This document shows, in pieces, positions 45,245-52,205 of a stretch of 64,000 nucleotides of DNA. Location: assembly GCA_003225295.1 (NCBI GenBank), contig QHYZ01000074.1, positions 1-64,000 of the forward strand, read 5' to 3'. Position 1 is the first letter of the stretch, and each line of letters opens with the position of its first letter. Source of the stretch: Acidobacteriota bacterium (GTDB taxonomy: Bacteria > Acidobacteriota > Terriglobia > Acidiferrales > UBA7541). Under the pieces are notes generated by a model that was not told the origin of the DNA, ran no database searches, and saw nothing but the letters and a program-made list of their open reading frames with translations. The position numbers and the translations under genes are program-made.

Positions 45245-45334
45245 ATGATTGATACCCGCGAGTATAAAGACCGTGGCGGTCGCAGTCCTTTTCGCGAGTG
45301 GTGCGGCGTCGGAATTCGATCCGTCGTACCCTAG
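45245..45334 (+). pseudogene. N-terminal stub of a RelE/HigB-like toxin
   Basis: A 29-residue ORF begins MIDTREYKDRGGRSPFREW, the typical first strand and GRSPFREW motif of phage-type RelE/ParE-family toxins (normally 95-110 residues), then stops. TATAAT (45220-45225) lies upstream inside an inverted repeat ATGGTA/TACCAT (45216-45237). The catalytic part is missing, so it is a relic. Confidence 0.6.
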
Positions 45335-45359
45335 GCATTCGAGATTTTAACTATTTCTC

Positions 45360-45443
45360 TTGACAATTCTGACCCTGGGTATACTGTCGTAATGTTCAGC
45401 CGAACCGCGCCGTTCCCTCCTTGCGCGCGGCGAAGTTCGGCTG
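45360..45443 (+). promoter_or_regulatory. Promoter-like sequence and long hairpin
   Basis: TTGACA (45360-45365) and TATACT (45380-45385) have a short 14-base spacer. About 11 bases on, CAGCCGAAC (45397-45405) pairs with GTTCGGCTG (45435-45443), with an inner CGCCG/CGGCG stem. This may be a structured leader of the broken gene downstream or a small RNA. No U-run follows. Confidence 0.35.
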
Positions 45444-45477
45444 ACTCGACTGACTCGGCTCTCGGCTCTGTTCCCCC

Positions 45478-45925
45478 GTGTCAATCTTGGCCGTCTTGGG
45501 GACGAGTGTGTATCTGATTCTTCTCACGATTGGACACCCAACCCTTTCTCAATCAGGAACCAGGCCAAGTCGAAGTTGAGCCCAGGATTACCGAAGAACG
45601 CCACAGTTGTGTACGAGGAATGAGAGACAACGTGAAAGTCACAGTGGATGGCACCCACGCCGACTGCAAGCCAGCCCATATCGAGGGGACGGGTAAGTTC
45701 GATCGCAAAGACTACTCGGTTACAGGCGACCTGAACGCGGATACGCGTTCGTGCAGGAAGGTCAACGACCATACGTTGACGTTTACGAACAAGAAGGGCG
45801 ACCAGGTTACCATGAGCGGTCGTGGCGTGGTGTCAGCCGACGGCAAGACCCGCACAGTCGCCCTCACCGGAACTGATTCAACAGGCAAGAAGAACACCAG
45901 CACTGCGGTGTACGACAAACAGTAG
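45478..45925 (+). pseudogene. Broken gene for a secreted acidobacterial-type domain protein
   Basis: Three frames each hold one consecutive part of a secreted protein. Frame 1 from the GTG at 45478 gives a signal-like LAVLGTSVYLILLTIG. Frame 2 (from 45528) gives QAKSKLSPGLPKNATVVYE. Frame 3 gives DNVKVTVDGTHADCKPAH through VVSADGKTRTVALTGTDSTG to AVYDKQ. In intact relatives known to me these parts are continuous, so two frameshifts have split the gene. The third-frame stretch alone remains open for 131 codons but lacks a signal peptide. Confidence 0.55.
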
Positions 45926-46056
45926 TGGGAGCACAGGCGCAGAAAATGGCGGCCCCGGCATGTAGAAGCGAGAGATCTGTAGCCCGGTATAGGTTCGCAC
46001 GGAGGAGCCTGCCCAAAGCGGAAAGATCGCTCCTCAGTGCAGAGCCTCGGTGGAGT

Positions 46057-46908
46057 ATGGTGTTCGCGGCCCCACTCTTTCTGCGGACACTGCTTCGTCT
46101 TGTTTTCCTGTGCCCCCATCGGCATAAGGGTCCTCCGCTAACACTGCGCCAGACAATGCCATCTAACCTATCCGGATGCCTATCTGCCTGTGGCCGAGAA
46201 ACCTACGTCACTTGCTTGGACTGCGGTCAGAGATTCGCTTTCGACCTCAAGACAAGGCGACTGGTAGATTTCTGGGGCGTCCGTGACGCAGAAGCACTGG
46301 CAGGAGTTCGTCGGAGGGTTAATAGGTTCTTTTTGCCTCTACGAAGGCTCGCTGCGAGGATCGACACGCTGAATATGACGGTTTCGATGAGCGGGCTTGG
46401 CAAGTCCATGCTCCGCATCATAATTTTGAAGAAGAGCCAGCAAGTTCGTTTCGGAAGAAGTGCCGCGCTAGCCTCTTCCGCGTCTCACATCGTTCCGGCT
46501 AGGAGGGCCTTTCACAGATCGCAAGCAACGCAGGCCGAGCAATCTCCGGTTCGTTCCTCAGTGGCTGTCGCATCCAGCTCCTCGAACAGAAGAGGCGCGT
46601 CACGGTTGGGCTCCATTCCAACGCTCAATTGGAGTCGTGGTTTGGACCTCTGGTGGTCCAAGAATTTCTCGCGGGTATTGCATTGGAAGACCTCCGTCTC
46701 CGCAGGATTTGTCGGAAGTATCCTGGTTGTCCTGGCCCAGCAAATGAGTGTGTCGGAGGATTTTGCCCGCTTTATATGCGGTTTTCTGGGATTTTTGTTC
46801 TGCGCGGTGGCTCTGGGCTGTGGAGCGTCGCTGCTCGTCTATTCGACTAGGACGCAATCGCAAATTCCTGCCAGGTGGTCGAAACGTTTTGCATCATTTC
46901 ATCGCTAA
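46057..46908 (+). CDS. Chimeric ORF: CxxC-type short domain plus two membrane segments
   Basis: From the ATG at 46057 the protein reads LLRLVFLCPHRHKGPPLTLR, then TYVTCLDCGQRFAFD, a Cys/His pattern like a small zinc ribbon followed by FWGVRDAEAL. After about residue 105 the sequence is Ser/Arg-rich with no recognisable fold. The end (about 215-265) has two hydrophobic segments (VGSILVVLAQQ and FICGFLGFLFCAVALGCGASLLVY). The frame is open from 45925. The pieces probably come from different genes; expression is doubtful. Not recognised as a known family. Confidence 0.35.
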   Translation: MVFAAPLFLRTLLRLVFLCPHRHKGPPLTLRQTMPSNLSGCLSACGRETYVTCLDCGQRFAFDLKTRRLVDFWGVRDAEALAGVRRRVNRFFLPLRRLAARIDTLNMTVSMSGLGKSMLRIIILKKSQQVRFGRSAALASSASHIVPARRAFHRSQATQAEQSPVRSSVAVASSSSNRRGASRLGSIPTLNWSRGLDLWWSKNFSRVLHWKTSVSAGFVGSILVVLAQQMSVSEDFARFICGFLGFLFCAVALGCGASLLVYSTRTQSQIPARWSKRFASFHR

Positions 46909-46990
46909 TTGCACCACCCATCCTGTGCCTCCCGAAAGTCTCGAAATGTCTGAGCGGAGTGGGGTTATATTTCTTTCATAATTCTCGGCG

Positions 46991-47140
46991 ATGCCCATTT
47001 CTCTCACGACACTCCTCGCCACTCTGTCCTCGATCTTCCGTTCGCGTGCTGCCCTCGGGCTCGAGAACCTGGCTCTGCGCCACCAAATCGGCGTACTTCA
47101 GAGGTCCGCAAGAAAACGCCCGAAATTGACCTCCCGGGGA
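46991..47140 (+). pseudogene. N-terminal fragment of an integrase-type transposase
   Basis: The first 50 codons read MPISLTTLLATLSSIFRSRA, then LENLALRHQIGVLQRSARKR, the familiar start of DDE transposases seen with IS3/IS481-like elements in Acidobacteria. After KLTSRG the frame leaves the family and continues into hydrolase-like sequence. The catalytic core and IS ends are absent. Confidence 0.6.
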
Positions 47141-47456
47141 CCGCCTGTTGTGCTCAGCAAGTCGACTGCGATAAAGAAAACGGCAGACGGTTTCACTTAC
47201 CTCGACCCCTCGCAATTTCATGAGTACTTCGCAGCCGACCTGTCTGCTGAGCGAGCCGCTTTCAGGCCGCGATCGCAGGTGCTCAACGCTGCTGAAAATT
47301 TCAGAGCATCACGTCGAACGCTGCTACGCAACACGAGCCAAAAGCCACAAGGTCGAAGTCTCCGGCGCCAGCCACTCGGTCTATGTCTCCAGGCCGAAGG
47401 AGGTTGCAGCTCTTATAGAAGAAGCTGCGGCGCACGGTCGGCAGAAAACTCTGTAG
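47141..47456 (+). pseudogene. C-terminal remnant of an alpha/beta hydrolase
   Basis: In the transposase frame, KKTADGFTYLDPSQFHEYFA through RSQVLNAAENF matches the cap/late region of signal-less alpha/beta hydrolases (chloroperoxidase-like). A frameshift near 47300 is followed in another frame by AKSHKVEVSGASHSVYVSRP and KEVAALIEEAA, with the catalytic His region GASH. The nucleophile half is missing. Confidence 0.55.
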
Positions 47457-47667
47457 CTCGCATCGCACTAAACTCTAATCGACGTGGTCAGTTGGGATCC
47501 GCGGCCTCTTGGTCGGAGAGCACAGATGCAAATCCGCAGAAGAAAGCTTTGGCTCCCCAGTATTGAGAGGCCAAAAAGAATTTGGGAGAGATTTGGGAAA
47601 GAACTCAAAATCTTAGAAGACCCGCTAAGTCGCACAGAATCAACAGGCCACATGTTTCTAGTACCTT

Positions 47668-47713
47668 CTCATAACCCGAAGGGTCGTCAGTTCAAATCTG
47701 ACCCCCGCAACCA
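47668..47713 (+). repeat. 3'-half copy of tRNA-fMet (attachment-site repeat)
   Basis: Forty-six bases identical to 44372-44416 except for one extra G after CCCGAAG. It begins with the anticodon-loop CTCAT and ends with the encoded CCA. No 5' half precedes it, so it is not a tRNA gene. Confidence 0.9.
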
Positions 47714-47726
47714 TTTCGCGATGCGC

Positions 47727-47755
47727 AAGGCCGGTACCAGGATTCCGGCCTTTTT
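47727..47755 (+). terminator. Terminator after the tRNA 3'-half copy
   Basis: AAGGCCGG (47727-47734) and CCGGCCTT (47745-47752) form a perfect 8-pair stem running into TTTTT. Probably the original terminator of the tRNA before the element inserted. The 241 bases from here to 47996 show no gene. Confidence 0.75.
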
Positions 47756-47996
47756 CGTGCGACCGCTGGTGGGCAAACAGGAGGTCACTCAGTGGCGAGG
47801 ATTTCGGGAACGTCCAGCCAGGGGGCGCAATCCGAATCCACTGTCACGCCTGTTCGACGAGTTCTGTTCATCCTCGGGAGCCATCGCGTCGAAGATAGCT
47901 GCCTGTCCGCCCGTGCTGGTTTGTTCTCTGCCTGAATGATTTCCAAAGTCCTGATTGGGGCTGCGAGCATGCTAGGATGGCCTGCTGATCGATTCC

Positions 47997-50093
47997 ATGA
48001 TTGGACAAACGCTAGATCACTACCGAGTCATTGCGCAGATTGGCGAAGGCGGCATGGGTGTCGTGTACCGCGCGCGGGATGAAGTTTTGAACCGCGATGT
48101 GGCACTAAAGCTGCTTGCCCACGGAGCAATCGACAAAGTTAGCCCCGGCCATTTGCTTCGCGAAGCTCAGACGGCGTCATCCCTAAGTCATCCGAATATT
48201 TGCACCATTCATCAGGTGGGAGAGACCAGCAACGACTTCTACGTGGTGATGGAACTGATTGAGGGGCGGTCGCTCAGCGATTTAATCACGGCGACGGGCC
48301 TCTCGATGGAAATAGTGACGCGCTACGGCACGCAAATCGCGGACGCATTGGCCCATGCCCATGACCGCGGCATTGTGCATCGCGACCTGAAGGGCTCGAA
48401 CGTGATGGTAACGCCCGAGGGACGTGTGAAGGTGCTGGATTTCGGGCTGGCCACGCGGCTCGACTGTGAGGAAATCAATGAGCTCACACTTTCTTATGCC
48501 TCCCTGGAAAGCAAGCTGGTGGGAACGCTTCCGTATATGGCACCAGAAGTTTTGCGCGGGCAAAAGGGTGATCACCTGAGCGATCTGTGGTCGCTGGGGG
48601 TGCTCCTCTATGAAGCAGCAGCGGGGAAGCTACCGTTTCGTGGGAACACCGGCTTCGAGGTGACCTCGGCGATCCTGCGCGAGCCGCCTCCCCCGCTGCC
48701 TTCAACCGTTCCTTACGGGCTGGCGGTGGTGATCCTGGGCTGCTTGATGAAGGAACGCGCCGGTCGTTACCAGCGCGCCAGTGAAGTCCGCGCGGCGCTC
48801 GAGGCGGTTCAGGGCGCGGTTCTGCAAAGCCGACATCCCTCGGAGGAGACGCGCGGGCCTCGAACGCTCGTACTCCGGGGGATGGAACACCTCTCTGTGA
48901 AGAACGGAGACGTGCTGTTGCTCGTAGGCACGAATAAGGGAGCGTTTTTTCTACGCTCGTCCCGCGACCGCTCGAGATGGGACGTGGCGGGGCCGTATTT
49001 TCATGGCCAAGGCATCTATGCGATGGCCTATGACGGACGAAGCGACCGGCACCGCTTGTGGGTTTCGGCAAACAACGTGATGTGGGGTGCGTTTCTGCGG
49101 TCCAGCGATGACTTTGGCAGAATTTGGACCAATCCTCTGGAGGCGAGCATCAGGTTTCCCACGGAGTCCGGTGCTTCACTGAGGAACATTTGGCAAATTT
49201 GCCTGGGCCGAAACGAGGACCCCGAGAAACTCTATTGTGGGGTGGAACCTGCGGCCCTGTTCGAATCGGGGGATGGGGGCGAATCATGGTCAATGGTCCG
49301 CGGGTTGTACGATCATCCGCATCGGCCACGTTGGATGCCCAGCAATGGCGGGCTGGTTCTGCATACAGTTGTGCCGGACCCCTGCCATAAGGAGCGGATG
49401 TACGTGGCTGTGTCTGCCGGCGGTGTTTACCGCACCGAGGATGCGGGAAGCACATGGCTGGCCCGCAACAATGGAGTACGCGTGATGTTTCTGCCAGAGA
49501 AGTATCCAGAGTTCGGGCAGTGCGTACATAAAATTGGGCTCCATGAATCGCGGCCTGAGCGATTGTTCTTGCAAAATCACTGGGGGCTGTACCGTTCCGA
49601 TAACCGTGGTGATTCGTGGCAGGACATCGCGCGTGGGGTGCCCTCGGATTTTGGTTTCGCGATGCTAATGCACCCGCACGATGCGGACTGCGTATACATA
49701 GTGCCAGTGGAATCGGATGAGTTTCGCTGCACTCCGGAGGGCCGTTTACGCGTTTACCGCACGCGAAATGCGGGCGGTTCCTGGGAGGCCCTGAGCCGGG
49801 GGTTGCCCCAAAAAGGAGCATACGAAACAGTATTACGAGATGCCTTGTCGTCCGACTCGCTTGATCCGGCGGGGATTTATTTTGGAACGCGGAGCGGAAA
49901 GCTCTACGGATCGAGAGACGAAGGAAAGAGCTGGAAGAAAATTGTCGAAGGATTACCGCAGATCTTGTGCGTGAAGGCCGCTGTCGTCCACATGGATGGG
50001 GCGCCGACAACGAAACCGAATCTGAAATCAAGAATCTCGAAAAAGCGGAAAACTGCGCGCACGAAAAGAATCAGGCGCGGGAGATCGGGCTGA
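47997..50093 (+). CDS. Ser/Thr protein kinase fused to a six-Asp-box beta-propeller
   Basis: A 698-residue protein. The kinase domain (about 9-275) has the Gly loop IGEGGMGVVY (15-24), catalytic Lys38, HRDLKGSN with Asp130 and DFG with Asp148, then APEVLRG, so it looks active. The C-terminal half is a BNR/sortilin-like propeller with six S-x-D-x-G-x-x-W type boxes (SSDDFGRIW, SGDGGESW, TEDAGSTW, SDNRGDSW, TRNAGGSW, SRDEGKSW). No transmembrane helix separates the two halves, unlike typical PknB-type receptors, so the protein appears cytoplasmic. The last 30 residues are Lys/Arg-rich. Its stop overlaps the MoaD-like start by one base. Confidence 0.88.
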   Translation: MIGQTLDHYRVIAQIGEGGMGVVYRARDEVLNRDVALKLLAHGAIDKVSPGHLLREAQTASSLSHPNICTIHQVGETSNDFYVVMELIEGRSLSDLITATGLSMEIVTRYGTQIADALAHAHDRGIVHRDLKGSNVMVTPEGRVKVLDFGLATRLDCEEINELTLSYASLESKLVGTLPYMAPEVLRGQKGDHLSDLWSLGVLLYEAAAGKLPFRGNTGFEVTSAILREPPPPLPSTVPYGLAVVILGCLMKERAGRYQRASEVRAALEAVQGAVLQSRHPSEETRGPRTLVLRGMEHLSVKNGDVLLLVGTNKGAFFLRSSRDRSRWDVAGPYFHGQGIYAMAYDGRSDRHRLWVSANNVMWGAFLRSSDDFGRIWTNPLEASIRFPTESGASLRNIWQICLGRNEDPEKLYCGVEPAALFESGDGGESWSMVRGLYDHPHRPRWMPSNGGLVLHTVVPDPCHKERMYVAVSAGGVYRTEDAGSTWLARNNGVRVMFLPEKYPEFGQCVHKIGLHESRPERLFLQNHWGLYRSDNRGDSWQDIARGVPSDFGFAMLMHPHDADCVYIVPVESDEFRCTPEGRLRVYRTRNAGGSWEALSRGLPQKGAYETVLRDALSSDSLDPAGIYFGTRSGKLYGSRDEGKSWKKIVEGLPQILCVKAAVVHMDGAPTTKPNLKSRISKKRKTARTKRIRRGRSG

Positions 50094-50377
50094 TGCAGGT
50101 CTTGTTCACAATTCCGGGTCCGCTTCGTGAGTTCACAGCGAATCAGAGCGCCGTGCGCGTGGAGGTGGAAGCAGGCGCCAATCTGCTCCAAGTTTTGCAA
50201 GCGCTATTCGTTGAATACCCGGGACTTCGCGACAGAGTTCTAACCGAAGCCGGCCAAACTCGACAACACGTGAATATTTTTGTGGCCAACGAGAACGTAC
50301 GTTACACCGGTGGACTTGCGACGGCTATTCCTGCCGGCGCAGAAGTTTCGATTGTGCCCGCGATTAGCGGCGGCTAA
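50093..50377 (+). CDS. MoaD/ThiS-family beta-grasp sulfur carrier-like protein
   Basis: A 94-residue ubiquitin-like protein starting MQVLFTIPGPLREFTANQ and ending AISGG. The Gly-Gly end is the site that E1-like enzymes adenylate and thiocarboxylate in MoaD and ThiS. The start at 50093 overlaps the kinase stop by one base (TGATG), implying translational coupling. No moaE, moeB, thiF, thiG or JAB-domain protease gene is nearby, so its activator must be elsewhere. Genes for BNR-propeller proteins are known beside such proteins in other bacteria; here the propeller carries a kinase. Function unknown. Confidence 0.85.
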   Translation: MQVLFTIPGPLREFTANQSAVRVEVEAGANLLQVLQALFVEYPGLRDRVLTEAGQTRQHVNIFVANENVRYTGGLATAIPAGAEVSIVPAISGG

Positions 50378-50815
50378 CGACATGGCCTAAAATGCTCGGT
50401 GAGTGTGGAGCTAGGCACAAAGCAGATGACGGAGCGCGTGCATGATGTAGTTCGTCAATAGGAAATCCCGGGAAGCGAGCCAGAATTGGTGACCGGGCTG
50501 ATCGCATTTCGTTATCATCGAGGAGGTTCGAAAATGCTGCTGCCTCTCAAGGCACCGAGGCGGTGACCTCGCATGCTTCCCAAAGCACGGTCAGCGAGCA
50601 GGGCGATGGCTGCGATGCTTTTCCTTGTATGCTTGAGCCGGGTGTGCGAGACTACGCGCAATGATATCCAGTTACTCAGGCCGTGATCCTCGAGCGCTCA
50701 TTTCGATAACAGTGTACCTGCGGCTGACGAGAATGGATGTCTGCTGCGGTCCGCCTCCCTCGCTTTGATTCATCCCATCAGCAAAGTACGCAGGGGCAGA
50801 AGAGGGGAAGTGTAA
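50378..50815. other. 438-base intergenic region upstream of the DUF1989 operon
   Basis: No full gene or RNA family is recognised. An ATG at 50534 follows a perfect AGGAGG (50521-50526) and encodes only MLLPLKAPRR before a stop. A second short frame (50573-50686, 37 codons) has a hydrophobic core MAAMLFLVC. I looked for a guanidine-I riboswitch core (CTAGGG and GGTCCGAGAG type elements) and did not find one by eye. Confidence 0.4.
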
Positions 50816-51532
50816 ATGGAGGAGAATTCCGTTTTCTGGGAGGAGACCATTCAGCCGGGAGCGGCGTGGTCGCACGTGTTGAAGCGCGGAACAGCGCTAC
50901 GCCTTGTGGATTTGGAAGGCGGAGCGAATGTTGGCGCGATTTTCTATAACTTCGACTGTCCGGTGGAACGATACAACATGCCGGATACGCTAAAGGCGCA
51001 GCATATAGCGCGGCTCACCAAAGGTTTCGTGTTGTATTCCGACATGGGACGCATTCTATGTTCCATTGTTGAGGACAAGGTTGGCTGGCACGACCCGATC
51101 GGCGGAACTTCCAACGCCAAACTGGTGAAAGCGAGGTACGGGTCTTCGCGTTACCAGGAACAACGCAACGACTATCACAAGAACGGCCGGGACAGTTTCC
51201 TGATCGAGATGGGCAAGTGGGGGCTCGGCCCGCGCGACCTCACGGCCAATGTGAATTTCTTCACCCGTGTTGACGTCGCGGAGGATGGCAGCGTGAGCTT
51301 TGGTCCGGACAACTCCAAGGCTGGCGATTTTGTTGAGCTTCGCGCAGAGATGAACATTCTCGTGATTCTCAACACCTGCCCACATCCGCTCGATCCAAAT
51401 CCACGGTACGAACCAAAACCAGTGCGCTTGTCAGTCCGGCGGGCTCCGGTGCCAGGAGCGGATGATCCGTGCCGTGTTTCGCGGGCGGAAAACGGACGGG
51501 GCTTCACGCTGACGGAGAGATATTTTCTATGA
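50816..51532 (+). CDS. DUF1989 protein, probable carboxyguanidine deiminase subunit
   Basis: A 238-residue member of the urea-carboxylase-associated (DUF1989) family. Known pairs of these proteins form carboxyguanidine deiminase (CgdAB), converting carboxyguanidine to allophanate plus ammonia (literature on guanidine assimilation). Visible conserved features are [12 protein letters not shown], the VGWHDPIGG block and [14 protein letters not shown], ending with NTCPHPLDP. It is the first gene of the cluster and lies 13 bases before its paralogue. The assignment to one of the two subunits is not made. A purine-rich AGAGGGGAAG lies upstream of the ATG. Confidence 0.85.
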   Translation: MEENSVFWEETIQPGAAWSHVLKRGTALRLVDLEGGANVGAIFYNFDCPVERYNMPDTLKAQHIARLTKGFVLYSDMGRILCSIVEDKVGWHDPIGGTSNAKLVKARYGSSRYQEQRNDYHKNGRDSFLIEMGKWGLGPRDLTANVNFFTRVDVAEDGSVSFGPDNSKAGDFVELRAEMNILVILNTCPHPLDPNPRYEPKPVRLSVRRAPVPGADDPCRVSRAENGRGFTLTERYFL

Positions 51533-51545
51533 GGATACAACGTTT

Positions 51546-52205
51546 ATGGTCGGATTAGATCTAGTTGAAAGCAAACTTGAGCCAACAAGGGCCGTCTATA
51601 GCCAGGAGATTCCAGCAGGAGAGCCTTGGATCCATCCCCTGAGGAAGGGGCAGTATTTCCGCATCGTTGATCTGCACGGAAACCAGGCCGTGGATACTCT
51701 CTTTTACAATGAACATGATTACTCCGACCGTTACAGCGCGCAAGACACAATCCAGCAGCAAGGCAATATCTATCTCACGACCGGCACAAAGTTGATGTCA
51801 ACCGGTGGCACCGTGTTGCTGACGATCGTGGCGGACACCTGCGGCCGCCACGACACGCTGGGCGGAGCGTGCGCAACCGAGAGCAACATGGTACGGTACG
51901 CTCTCGAAAAGCGGCATATGCACGCGTGCCGCAACAGTTTCATGAAAGCGGTAATTGAGTGGGACCACGGCATGAGCAAGCGCGACATCGTCAGCAACAT
52001 TAATTTCTTTATGAACGTGCCGGTGACGCGGGAGGGCAAGCTCACGTTTGAAGACGGCATTTCCGAGCCCGGCAAGTACGTCGAGATGCGAGCGGAAATC
52101 GATGTGCTCGTTTTGATCAGCAATTGCCCGCAGTTGAATAACCCTTGCAATGCCTACAACCCGACTCCGGTCCAAGTGCTGATCTGGAATGTGCCCGAGA
52201 CGTGA
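51546..52205 (+). CDS. DUF1989 protein, second carboxyguanidine deiminase subunit
   Basis: A 219-residue paralogue of the preceding gene with the better preserved metal/active-site block: [13 protein letters not shown] and [23 protein letters not shown] and [18 protein letters not shown]. The pair probably forms a heteromer. Its stop codon shares one base with the carboxylase ATG (TGATG at 52203-52207), indicating coupled translation. The pairing with a carboxylase and allophanate hydrolase is the classic UAAP arrangement, formerly labelled urea-related. Confidence 0.86.
   Translation: MVGLDLVESKLEPTRAVYSQEIPAGEPWIHPLRKGQYFRIVDLHGNQAVDTLFYNEHDYSDRYSAQDTIQQQGNIYLTTGTKLMSTGGTVLLTIVADTCGRHDTLGGACATESNMVRYALEKRHMHACRNSFMKAVIEWDHGMSKRDIVSNINFFMNVPVTREGKLTFEDGISEPGKYVEMRAEIDVLVLISNCPQLNNPCNAYNPTPVQVLIWNVPET

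Noticed and set aside
47668-47713. A second tRNA-fMet gene
   Set aside because: Only the 3' half is present, with no D arm or acceptor 5' strand before it.
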